Assembly: GCA_902806175.1 (NCBI GenBank)
Contig: CADCVQ010000147.1
Span: 1 to 48,417 of the forward strand
Reading direction: 5' to 3'
DNA length: 48,417 bases
From: an uncultured Solirubrobacteraceae bacterium
GTDB taxonomy: Bacteria > Actinomycetota > Thermoleophilia > Solirubrobacterales > Solirubrobacteraceae
Part shown: positions 1-7,001 of the stretch, piece after piece
Layout: each line of letters starts with the position of its first letter
Numbering within the stretch: the first letter of the stretch is position 1
Program-made: the position numbers and the translations under genes
The notes under the pieces: model-generated
What the model saw: the letters and a program-made list of their open reading frames with translations, nothing else
Told to the model about the DNA's origin: nothing
Database searches by the model: none

Positions 1-759
1 ATTCAAGTTGCACTCATCCTGCTGCTGGCCACCGTGATCATCGCGGCGGCCGCGATCTTCCTCCTCGCGACGATCATGCAGCTGTTCAAGATCAACTCCG
101 GGCTGAGCGTCGTGCTCCCGCTCGTGGGCCAGATCGTCCAGAAGACGGCGCCGGTCAACCCGGTCGTCGACGACATCAACGCAAACCTCGTCGTGACGCG
201 CGACGCGCTCGAGAACCTCATGCTGAAGAAGGCCGGCCCGGACTCAGCAGGCCTCGTCGAGTCGCTGTTCCCCGGCGAGGGCGCGAAGTTCCTGCGTCGC
301 GTCGGGCGGTCGGGCAAGGTCGTCAACGTCGGCACGGTGTACACGCGTGGCGTGGGCATCCTTGCCGGCCTGGGCCGCGGCGCGCCGATCGGCGTCGCGC
401 ATGCCAAGGGCGCCGCTGTCCGCGACCCGCAGTACTCCACGACGGAGGTGGCGAAGCTCTACCCGGCCCCGCCCGACCGTCGTAACCCGAACCTCAACAT
501 CCCCAAGGCACCGGTCATCGGCAAGGACCCCGTGCACAGCCCGTACGAGGTCGCGCAGACGCCCGGCACGCGTACGCGCGACGCGCAGGGTCGCAAGATC
601 GAGGAGCCTGCGCCGCCGCCACCGGCGCCGACAGGCAAGATCGATGTTGCGCCTCCTGCGCCGGAAGAGGCCGAGAAGCCGGCTGCGCCGGCCCAGGCCG
701 ACCCACCGAGCAGCCCGGGCCGCCTGTCGGCCAAGGGCTCTCGGCCCTGGGAGCGCTGA
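1..759 (+). CDS. Membrane-anchored hypothetical protein (5' partial)
   Basis: The reading frame is open from the first base of the window, so the true start lies upstream and the N-terminus is missing. The visible part begins with a strongly hydrophobic helix of about 25 residues, then a polar domain with no motif I recognise, and ends in a long Pro/Ala-rich low-complexity tail that looks extracytoplasmic. A GTG codon at 34 lies inside the hydrophobic segment and is unlikely to be the start. The gene ends just before a strong intrinsic terminator, so it is probably the last gene of its operon. I do not assign a function. Confidence 0.75.
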   Translation: MQVALILLLATVIIAAAAIFLLATIMQLFKINSGLSVVLPLVGQIVQKTAPVNPVVDDINANLVVTRDALENLMLKKAGPDSAGLVESLFPGEGAKFLRRVGRSGKVVNVGTVYTRGVGILAGLGRGAPIGVAHAKGAAVRDPQYSTTEVAKLYPAPPDRRNPNLNIPKAPVIGKDPVHSPYEVAQTPGTRTRDAQGRKIEEPAPPPPAPTGKIDVAPPAPEEAEKPAAPAQADPPSSPGRLSAKGSRPWER

Positions 760-767
760 CAACTGAC

Positions 768-797
768 AAAGAGTCCGGCTTCGGCCGGACTCTTTTT
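768..797 (+). terminator. Intrinsic terminator with UUCG tetraloop
   Basis: A perfect 12-bp stem (768-779 paired with 784-795) closes a TTCG tetraloop and runs into a T-tract at 793-797. It sits 8 bases after the stop codon of the preceding gene. It is one of the few classical hairpin-plus-U-tract terminators in this window. Confidence 0.92.
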
Positions 798-812
798 CGG
801 GCTGGGGGACCC

Positions 813-1424
813 GTGAACCGCAAATGGCTGGTCGGGGGCGTCGCGGCGTTCCTTGCGCTCGCCGCCGTGCTCGCGCTCGTCGTCGGCGGCGTCGTCGGCC
901 GCAGCATCGTGCCATCTGCGACGGAGCCCGAGACGCCTGCTGTCGAACCCGACAAGACGCCGAGCACCCTTCGCTTCACCGATACGCTGACGGACGTCTC
1001 GATCGCTTACCCGTCGACCTGGCAGCGCCGGTTCCCGAGCGATCAGGCGGTCCGCCTGGTCGCCTCCTCACCCGACGCCTCGGCCGCCGTGAGCATCAGC
1101 GTCCGCAAGTCCGGTCTCGAGACGATCACGATGCAGACGCTGCCGATCGTGCGGCCGCTGACGGACGACCTTCTGCGCGAGGACCCCCGCATCGCGACCG
1201 TCCCCGAGCCGGTCGCGGTGACGGCGGATGGCCTTCCCGGCTACCGCTACACCTACACCTACCGGCGCGCCGAAGGCGGCGCGGGCGCGCACATCCACTA
1301 CTTCCTCTTCAAGGGCGACCGCCTGATCCAGATGGTCCTGCAGGCGGTGCCCGCGTCGAAGCTCGCATCGCTGCAGCCGACGTTCGACGAGGTCGCGCGG
1401 ACGTTTCGCAAAGGGCCTGCCTGA
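813..1424 (+). CDS. Membrane-anchored PsbP-like (DUF1795-type) protein
   Basis: 203 residues with a GTG start preceded by a GGGGGA ribosome-binding site. Residues 5-30 form one hydrophobic anchor, followed by an acidic/Pro linker and a domain of about 150 residues. The pattern of that domain (YPSTWQR near residue 67, a central YRYTYTY strand, and a terminal F..VA.TF segment) resembles the PsbP/DUF1795 fold seen in many actinobacterial lipoproteins and anchored proteins. No lipobox cysteine is present, so it is probably held by the N-terminal helix with the domain outside the membrane. The role is unknown, and the family call rests on pattern only. Confidence 0.7.
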   Translation: MNRKWLVGGVAAFLALAAVLALVVGGVVGRSIVPSATEPETPAVEPDKTPSTLRFTDTLTDVSIAYPSTWQRRFPSDQAVRLVASSPDASAAVSISVRKSGLETITMQTLPIVRPLTDDLLREDPRIATVPEPVAVTADGLPGYRYTYTYRRAEGGAGAHIHYFLFKGDRLIQMVLQAVPASKLASLQPTFDEVARTFRKGPA

Positions 1425-1527
1425 CCACGGTTCATGCGCCGTTCATCGAGTCGACCACGCGCTGACACCGTGCCGACCTAGCCTCGCGACGGCGGAGGAG
1501 GACGCAACAATCGGAAAGGGGTGGCGC

Positions 1528-1908
1528 GTGGCCACGGCCGCCGGAAGGCACGACGCGATGTACCAGCAGATCGGAGGAGAGGCCGGCCTGAAGAAGGTTG
1601 TTGACCACTTCTACGAGCGACTCTGGGTCGATCCCGAGCTCAAGGCGTACTTCAACGAGATCGACGGCGAGCAGCTCAAGAAGCACCAGGCAATGTTTCT
1701 GACCTTCGTGCTGGGCGGCGGCGCCAACGAGTGGTCCGGCGTATCGCTCGGCTCGGCGCACTCGGAGCTGAACATCACCGACAGCGCCTTCACGAAGGTC
1801 GCCTGGCACCTGACCATGACGCTGAACGAGCTCGACATCAGCCGCTCGCTCACCATGATCATCAACGGCTTCGTCGAGGGCGTCCGCGGCCAGGTCGTCA
1901 GCGCCTGA
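1528..1908 (+). CDS. glbN: Truncated haemoglobin, group I-like
   Basis: A 126-residue 2-on-2 globin. From the GTG start at 1528 (GGAAAGGGG upstream), the family signature YQQIGG is at 12-17, the FYERL segment near 28-32 supplies the expected distal Tyr (Y29), F42 is near the CD1 position, HQ at 53-54 is in helix E, and the likely proximal haem ligand is His78 in the GSAHSEL segment. A second possible start is the ATG at 1558. Group I trHbs bind O2 and NO and often detoxify NO. The gene stands alone, with a hairpin after it that it shares with the convergent DUF4383 gene. The group I call is from motifs only. Confidence 0.93.
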   Translation: MATAAGRHDAMYQQIGGEAGLKKVVDHFYERLWVDPELKAYFNEIDGEQLKKHQAMFLTFVLGGGANEWSGVSLGSAHSELNITDSAFTKVAWHLTMTLNELDISRSLTMIINGFVEGVRGQVVSA

Positions 1909-1969
1909 GCGCAGCCGCGCGGGGCCGACGCACCGGCAGAGCACCCCCATCATCCGAGTCCGGACGAAA

Positions 1970-1999
1970 CGACACGCGAGCCCGACGGCTCGCGTGTCG
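1970..1999. terminator. Bidirectional hairpin between convergent genes
   Basis: A perfect 13-bp GC-rich stem (1970-1982 with 1987-1999) closes a 4-base loop between two convergent genes. There is no long T-tract on either side, as is common in high-GC actinobacteria, so termination is inferred from stem strength and position. Confidence 0.7.
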
Positions 2000-2040
2000 C
2001 TTGCTGCGTGCAGGTCTGGGTCTGCCGGCTCTCGGCCGTG

Positions 2041-2481
2041 TCAGCCGGTCCGCAGGCCGCTGCGCTTGGCAGCCGCCTCGGACTGTGCGACCGAGATCAG
2101 GCCTGCGCCCAGCGCCGTGACGCCCGTGAAGATGTGGACGAAGTTCTCGCCGTCGCCTGCACCGTTCATCGAGATGATCGTCAGGTTGTCCGGCGCGACG
2201 ACGCCGATCACGAAGGCCACGATGTAGAAGAGCCCCACTCCCATGAGGGCGCCTTCGGTGGACGGCGCCGAAAAGCGCGTCATCAAGATCAGAAACGCGC
2301 CGACCGTGATGTGGACGACATTATGCAACGGGTTGACGCTCGCGAAGCCGAACAGCAGCGTGTCCCCGGTGTCCGCGAGGAAGTTGCCGAAGCCGGTCAC
2401 GAAGAACCCGATGATGCCGACGGCGACGTAGCCCGCGCCGATCAGCAGCGACGCCCCGGCGGCGAGACTCTTGTTACCCAT
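2041..2481 (-). CDS. DUF4383 family membrane protein
   Basis: About 146 residues with four hydrophobic segments. The conserved NPLHNVVH signature after the second helix region is typical of DUF4383, a small integral membrane family common in actinobacteria and of unknown function. I prefer the ATG at 2481 (MGNKS) because GGGAGG and AGGG lie upstream of it; a GTG at 2493 is in frame but overlaps that Shine-Dalgarno sequence. It is convergent with the haemoglobin gene and follows moaA on the same strand after about 125 bases, so it may or may not be co-transcribed with moaC-moaA. Confidence 0.85.
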   Translation of the reverse strand: MGNKSLAAGASLLIGAGYVAVGIIGFFVTGFGNFLADTGDTLLFGFASVNPLHNVVHITVGAFLILMTRFSAPSTEGALMGVGLFYIVAFVIGVVAPDNLTIISMNGAGDGENFVHIFTGVTALGAGLISVAQSEAAAKRSGLRTG

Positions 2482-2605
2482 GTATCCCTGCACCTCCCAC
2501 TCGATGAGCTGGCGATCCTACTTGCGGCAATTGACCGTCTGGGCGCCAACTCGCGCCCTTCCAGCCCCCTGTACCAGCCCCCTACGCAGCGCGAGGCGAA
2601 AGGGA

Positions 2606-3607
2606 TCAGCCGCCGATCTGCGACATCGAGCGCTCGGGCTGGCGGTAGCCGGGCTCGTTGACGTGATGCTTGAGCTCCTTGCGCCAGACGGCGTCACGGA
2701 TCGTCTCGCGCAGCTCGTCGTCGCAGGCCCCGGCGCGCATCGGCGAGCGCAGGTCGGTTTCGTGCAGGCTGAACAGGCAGGTGCGCAGCTTGCCCTCGGC
2801 GGTCACGCGGATGCGGTCGCAGTCGCCGCAGAACGGCTCCGAGAGCGGGTTGATGAAGCCGATCTTCCCCTGGCCGTCGACGAACCGGTACACGCGCGCG
2901 GTGGCGCTCGGCTCGCGCGGCACGGCCTCCAGCGGATAGACCTCGTGGATCGCGGCGCGGATCTCGTCGCCGGTCAGCACGAGGCTCGGGTCCCACGCGC
3001 GGTCCGCATCCAGCGGCATGAACTCGATGAAGCGCACCTCGTAGGGATGCGTGCGCGCGAACTCGGCCATCGGCAGGATCTCGGTCTCGGTGAACCCGCG
3101 CATGCCGACCGCGTTGATCTTGATCGGATGCGCCTCCGGGAAGCCGGCCAGCACCTCGAGGCCGCGCAGCACGCGCGGCAGCGCGTCGCGCCGGGTCATC
3201 TCGAAGAAGCGGTCGCGCTGCAGCGAGTCGACCGAGACATTGAAGCGGTTGATGCCGGCCTCCACAAGCGCCGCGGCGTCGCGCTCGAGCAGGAAGCCGT
3301 TGGTCGTGACGCTGAGGTCGCGCACGCCGGGAACCGCGCCGAGCAGCGCGGCGAGGCGCGGGAACTCGCGCCGCACGAGCGGCTCGCCGCCGGTGAGGCG
3401 CACGTCGTGCACGCCCATCGACGCCAGCAGCGTCACGATCCGCTCGATCTCCTCGAAGCTCAGGACGTCGTCGCGCTCCAGCCAGGGCAGGCCCTCCGCC
3501 GGCATGCAGTACTGGCAGCGGAAGTTGCAGCGGTCGGTGACCGAGATCCGCACGTCGCGGATCAGCCTCTTGTGTCCGTCCTGCAGCGGCTCAATGTTGC
3601 TGCTCAT
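2606..3607 (-). CDS. moaA: GTP 3',8-cyclase MoaA
   Basis: About 333 residues. A radical-SAM enzyme that, with MoaC, turns GTP into cyclic pyranopterin monophosphate, the first step of molybdenum cofactor synthesis. The SAM-cluster cysteines C27, C31 and C34 lie in TDRCNFRCQYC, the GGEP motif follows, and the C-terminal substrate cluster is formed by CGDC followed by a later Cys in LRTC. The protein ends in the conserved Gly-Gly tail. The ATG at 3607 has GGAGG four bases upstream; an adjacent GTG at 3610 is too close to it. The gene overlaps the end of moaC by about 17 bases, indicating translational coupling. CO dehydrogenase in this window needs the product cofactor. Confidence 0.97.
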   Translation of the reverse strand: MSSNIEPLQDGHKRLIRDVRISVTDRCNFRCQYCMPAEGLPWLERDDVLSFEEIERIVTLLASMGVHDVRLTGGEPLVRREFPRLAALLGAVPGVRDLSVTTNGFLLERDAAALVEAGINRFNVSVDSLQRDRFFEMTRRDALPRVLRGLEVLAGFPEAHPIKINAVGMRGFTETEILPMAEFARTHPYEVRFIEFMPLDADRAWDPSLVLTGDEIRAAIHEVYPLEAVPREPSATARVYRFVDGQGKIGFINPLSEPFCGDCDRIRVTAEGKLRTCLFSLHETDLRSPMRAGACDDELRETIRDAVWRKELKHHVNEPGYRQPERSMSQIGG

Positions 3608-4085
3608 CACGCCTCCATGTACCCGATCGCCCGCCGGATTTCGCCAGCAGCTCCACTCGCTCGATCACGACGCCGCGCTCGATGCCCTTGACCATGTCGT
3701 AGACGCACAGCGCACCGGCGGCGCATCCGACCATCGCCTCCATCTCCACTCCCGTGCGAGCGTGTACGCGTGCGGTGGCCGTGACGATCACCGTACCCGC
3801 GTCGGCATCGACGTCGATGTCCACGTCGACGGAGTTCAGCGGCAGCGTGTGAGCGAGCGGGATCCACTCGTCGGTGCGCTTCGCCGCCTGGATCGCCGCC
3901 AGCCGCGCGGTGCCGATGACGTCGCCCTTGGGCGCGTCGCCGGCCATGACGGCGGCCGCCGTCTTCGGCGTCATCCGCACGACGGCACGCGCCGTCGCGA
4001 CGCGATCGGTCTCGGGCTTTGCGCCCACATCGACCATCCGCGCTCGCCCGTCTGCGTCGAGATGGGTCAGAAGTTCACTGCTCAT
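3591..4085 (-). CDS. moaC: Cyclic pyranopterin monophosphate synthase MoaC
   Basis: About 164 residues, typical MoaC length. It rearranges the MoaA product to cyclic pyranopterin monophosphate. Visible family features are the N-terminal LTHLD..GRARMVDVGAKP segment, the KGDV segment, the active-site AAKRT.EWIPLAHTLPL block and the C-terminal EMEAMVGCA..ALCVYDMVK block with the catalytic Lys and Asp. I chose the ATG at 4085 because it gives the usual MoaC N-terminus; an in-frame GTG at 4115 directly abuts a GGGAG and is also possible. First gene of a moaC-moaA pair. Confidence 0.95.
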   Translation of the reverse strand: MSSELLTHLDADGRARMVDVGAKPETDRVATARAVVRMTPKTAAAVMAGDAPKGDVIGTARLAAIQAAKRTDEWIPLAHTLPLNSVDVDIDVDADAGTVIVTATARVHARTGVEMEAMVGCAAGALCVYDMVKGIERGVVIERVELLAKSGGRSGTWRRDEQQH

Positions 4086-4293
4086 AAGGTCTGCACCGCG
4101 TGCAAGTTCACGCACCTCCCGGTTGACGCCACCGTATCGAAGTGCCCGTCCGTGACCGACTCGCGACCCGAGATCGCGGGGCTGCGCGCCACGCTCGCGA
4201 GCGCCTGCGCGCCAACACCTGGGCCGGCGCAGCGATTGCTACGTTACGAAAGCGGCGATACCCCGAGGGAGCAACGCAAGAGGAGAGCGATCC

Positions 4294-4506
4294 ATGCCCG
4301 AGATGTCCGAGGTCCCGGAGAAGAGCGACAGCACCGAAGCGCTGATGTGCCTGTTTCCGGGTTGCGACAGTCCGGCGGTTCCGCCGCCCAACAAGACCGA
4401 CAACCCCAAGCGCCAGGGCCCGCCCCCGCGTTTTTGTGAGCGCGAGGACCACAACGCGGCGTCGGCGCACCTGGAGCGCCAGCGCCTGGAGAAGGAAGCC
4501 GGCTGA
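4294..4506 (+). CDS. Small cysteine/histidine protein, possible zinc finger
   Basis: 70 residues with a good ribosome-binding site (AAGAGGAGAG) eight bases before the ATG. The centre carries C..PGC, then a Pro/Lys-rich stretch, then FCEREDHNAASAHLERQR. Two Cys followed by Cys and His at this spacing resembles small zinc-binding or DNA-binding modules of actinobacteria, and the tail is basic and helical. It lies between moaC and the LysR gene and runs convergent to the latter. I cannot assign a function; the zinc idea is inference from residue spacing. Confidence 0.7.
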   Translation: MPEMSEVPEKSDSTEALMCLFPGCDSPAVPPPNKTDNPKRQGPPPRFCEREDHNAASAHLERQRLEKEAG

Positions 4507-4526
4507 ACCCTCGGGCACGCGCCGCG

Positions 4527-5489
4527 CTAGCTCCATCGCGTGCCCATGTGAACGAAGCGCTCCGCGGGGACCCCGCCCCCACGAGCGAGCATCGCCCGCG
4601 TCGCCTCGGGCGTCGTGATGAAGCGCCGCAGCGCCTCGGCCGCCGTCGTGCGCAGCTCGGGACGCAGCGTGCTGACGTACCACAGGCCCGAGATCGGGGT
4701 TCCGCGGACGTCGAGCTCGACGAGCGAGCCCCGCTCGAGCTCGTCGCGCACGGTGTGCGCGATCGCGAGCGTGACGCCGCGCCCCGACGCCACCTGCGCG
4801 AGCGCCGCTGCGAAGTTCGGATAGGCGCGCGTGCGCCGCGGCGCGATCGACTGCCGTGCGAGGAAGGCGCCGGTGTCGGTCGAGCGCTCGTTCTCAGATG
4901 GCCCGAGCAGCCAGGGCGTGCTGACGAGCGCCGCCGGCGCGAGCCCCTTCGACGACGACAGCGTGTGCCCGGGCGCCGCGACGACGATCAGCGCGTAGCG
5001 CAGAAACGGCTCGGACAGCATCGCCGGCACGTCCAGGCGCTCGGTGACCGGCGGGCCCAGCGTGATGTCCGCCGCCCGGTTGGCGAGCAGTCCCGCGTGC
5101 TCCTCGCGCCGCGCGACCTGCAGCTCGACGTCGACTTCGGGATGGCGGTGGCTGAACACGCTGAGCAGCGGGCCGGCGGCGAACTCGGCGAAGGGCGCCG
5201 TCGCCGCCACGCGCAGCGTCGTCTTCTGCGCATCGCCCGCCCGTACGACGCGGCGCGTCTCCTCTGCGAGATCGAGGATCTCGGTCGCCGCGCTCGCCAG
5301 CCGCCGCCCCCCGGGCGTCAGCTCGATCACGCCGCCCGATCGGATGTACAGCTTGTCGCCGAGCTCGCGGCGAAGGGCTCCGACTGCGCCGGATACCGCC
5401 GGCTCGGAGACCGCGAGCGCATGCGCTGCGGCCTTTACGGAGCCGAGCCGGGCGACGGTTACGAAGGAGCGAAGCTGCGAGAGAGTCAA
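4527..5489 (-). CDS. LysR-family regulator, divergent from the cox operon
   Basis: 320 residues. The N-terminal 60 residues carry the LysR winged helix-turn-helix (TLSQLRSFVTVARLGSVKAAA..L.VS.PAVSGAV..L), followed by a periplasmic-binding-protein-like effector domain. The start is a TTG at 5489; a stop codon lies directly before it in frame, and the first residues fit the family start exactly. The gene is transcribed away from coxM with about 90 bases between them, the usual arrangement for a LysR protein controlling the divergent operon. A 9-bp inverted repeat in that gap is a candidate binding site. Regulation of CO oxidation is inferred from position. Confidence 0.93.
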   Translation of the reverse strand: MTLSQLRSFVTVARLGSVKAAAHALAVSEPAVSGAVGALRRELGDKLYIRSGGVIELTPGGRRLASAATEILDLAEETRRVVRAGDAQKTTLRVAATAPFAEFAAGPLLSVFSHRHPEVDVELQVARREEHAGLLANRAADITLGPPVTERLDVPAMLSEPFLRYALIVVAAPGHTLSSSKGLAPAALVSTPWLLGPSENERSTDTGAFLARQSIAPRRTRAYPNFAAALAQVASGRGVTLAIAHTVRDELERGSLVELDVRGTPISGLWYVSTLRPELRTTAAEALRRFITTPEATRAMLARGGGVPAERFVHMGTRWS

Positions 5490-5518
5490 TTAAGCGAACG
5501 CTTCATCCGGTTTGCACT

Positions 5519-5543
5519 GCGATCCTAGCGCGCATAGGATCGC
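5519..5543. promoter_or_regulatory. Inverted repeat in LysR/coxM divergent region
   Basis: Perfect 9-bp arms GCGATCCTA (5519-5527) and TAGGATCGC (5535-5543) are separated by 7 bases, midway between the divergent LysR and coxM starts. It does not match the strict T-N11-A LysR box (the equivalent positions are C and G), so LysR binding is a positional inference. Confidence 0.55.
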
Positions 5544-5579
5544 CGCCGGACCACTTTCGGAGGAGAGGAGCGTCACACC

Positions 5580-6461
5580 TTGGCAATGCAGACCCCAGCG
5601 CCCTGCGACTACTCGCGGGCAACGAGCGTCGACGACGCCATAGCGCAGCTTCAAGCGCTAGGCGGCAACGCTCGAATTCTGGCGGGTGGTTACAGCCTCA
5701 TCCCAATGATGAAGCTGCGCCTCGCCAACCCCGGCCACGTCATCGACATCAACCCGATCGAGCCGGAGCTGAACTACATTCGCCAAGAGGGCAACGAGAT
5801 CCGGATCGGCGCGCTCACGCGTCACGTGAACATGCTCGAGTCCGATCTGCTCGCCCGTACGTTCCCGGACATCTTCCGCGAGGCCGAGGCCGTCCTCGCC
5901 GACCCCGTCGTCCGCAACCGCGGCACGATGGGCGGCTCGCTGTGCCAGTCCGACCCCGCCGAGGACCTCTCGGGCGTCGTCGTGGCCCTCAAGGGCAAGG
6001 CGGTCCTGCGCGGGCCGGGCGGCGCCGAGCGCGTCGTCGAGATGGACGAGTTCCACATCGGGCCGTACATGACTGCGGTCGGCCCCACGGAGATGCTGAT
6101 CGAGGTGCGCTTCCCGATCCACCCGGGCTTCGGCGGCGCGCACGAGAAGGTCGAGCGCCGCGCCGGTGACTTCGCGATCGTGGCGGCGTCGGCCGCGTTG
6201 AGCATCCAGGGCGGCACGATCCAGACGGCCGGCGTCGCGTGCAGCGCGGTCGGTCCGACGACGATGCACATCAAGCGCGCAGAAGAGGCGCTGGTCGGCA
6301 AGGCGCCGTCCGAGGAGCTGTTCCAGCAGGCCGGCCAGATGGCCTCGGCCGACTGCTCGCCCAACAGCGACGGCCGTGGGCCCGCTGACTACAAGCGCGC
6401 CGTCGCCGGCGTGCTGACACAACGCGCCCTCAGCCGCGCCGCGGCCACGGCCCTGCGCTAG
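5580..6461 (+). CDS. coxM: CO dehydrogenase medium (FAD) subunit CoxM
   Basis: 293 residues. It carries FAD in the CoxMSL hetero-hexamer and passes electrons from the CoxS iron-sulfur clusters to the acceptor. Visible FAD-binding motifs are AGGYS (35-39), close to the AGGHS of characterised CoxM, followed by LIPMMKLRLA, and TMGGS (116-120) inside RNRGTMGGSL. The TTG at 5580 lies 9 bases after an AGGAGAGGAG site and is preferred; the ATG at 5586 is the alternative. It is the first gene of a medium-small-large order typical of form I CO dehydrogenases, and coxS follows after 10 bases. Confidence 0.96.
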   Translation: MAMQTPAPCDYSRATSVDDAIAQLQALGGNARILAGGYSLIPMMKLRLANPGHVIDINPIEPELNYIRQEGNEIRIGALTRHVNMLESDLLARTFPDIFREAEAVLADPVVRNRGTMGGSLCQSDPAEDLSGVVVALKGKAVLRGPGGAERVVEMDEFHIGPYMTAVGPTEMLIEVRFPIHPGFGGAHEKVERRAGDFAIVAASAALSIQGGTIQTAGVACSAVGPTTMHIKRAEEALVGKAPSEELFQQAGQMASADCSPNSDGRGPADYKRAVAGVLTQRALSRAAATALR

Positions 6462-6471
6462 GAGGAGATAC

Positions 6472-6996
6472 ATGCTCGTATCCATCTCGATCAACGGTCA
6501 GGTGTACTCGCACGACGTCGAGCCGCGCCTGCTGCTGGTCCACTTCATCCGTGAGTACGCGGAGTTGCACGGCACCCACTGGGGCTGTGACACATCCAAC
6601 TGCGGCATCTGCATCGTCCTCATGGACGACCCGCAGAGCGACCAGCCGCCCTATCCCGTCAAGTCGTGCACGATGCTCGCCGCCATGGCACAGGGCTACG
6701 AGATCACGACGGTCGAGGGCATGGCCAAGCCAGACGGCACGCTGGACCCGATCCAGATGGGCTTCCACGAGATGCACGCACTTCAGTGCGGCTTCTGTAC
6801 CCCGGGCATGATGTCCACGGGGCGCTGGCTGATCGAACGACATCCGAACCCAACGCAGATGACCGACCACGAGATCCGCGACGGAATCTCCGGCAACCTG
6901 TGCCGCTGCACGGGCTACGACAACATCATCAAGGCGATTCGGTGGGCAGCCGCCTACATCGAAGAGCACCCCGAGTCCGCTAGGACAGCGAGGTAA
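6472..6996 (+). CDS. coxS: CO dehydrogenase small (2Fe-2S) subunit CoxS
   Basis: 174 residues with two [2Fe-2S] clusters. The N-terminal ferredoxin-like cluster is bound by C39, C44, C47 and C66 (CDTSNCGIC then C). The C-terminal helical cluster is bound by C106, C109, C144 and C146 (CGFCTPG then CRC). This is the complete ligand set for the xanthine-oxidase-family small subunit. An AGGAGGAG ribosome-binding site precedes the ATG. It relays electrons from the molybdenum-copper site in CoxL to FAD in CoxM. The gene lies between coxM and coxL with 5-10 base gaps. Confidence 0.97.
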   Translation: MLVSISINGQVYSHDVEPRLLLVHFIREYAELHGTHWGCDTSNCGICIVLMDDPQSDQPPYPVKSCTMLAAMAQGYEITTVEGMAKPDGTLDPIQMGFHEMHALQCGFCTPGMMSTGRWLIERHPNPTQMTDHEIRDGISGNLCRCTGYDNIIKAIRWAAAYIEEHPESARTAR

Positions 6997-7001
6997 CCCG
7001 C

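Noticed and set aside
2482-2605. Possible Moco riboswitch near the moa genes
   Set aside because: The gap lies downstream of moaA rather than ahead of moaC, and no extended stem set was visible there or in the moaC upstream region.
2471-3691. 406-codon plus-strand frame opposite moaA
   Set aside because: moaA and moaC occupy the minus strand with full motif sets; this frame has no ribosome-binding site or family pattern.
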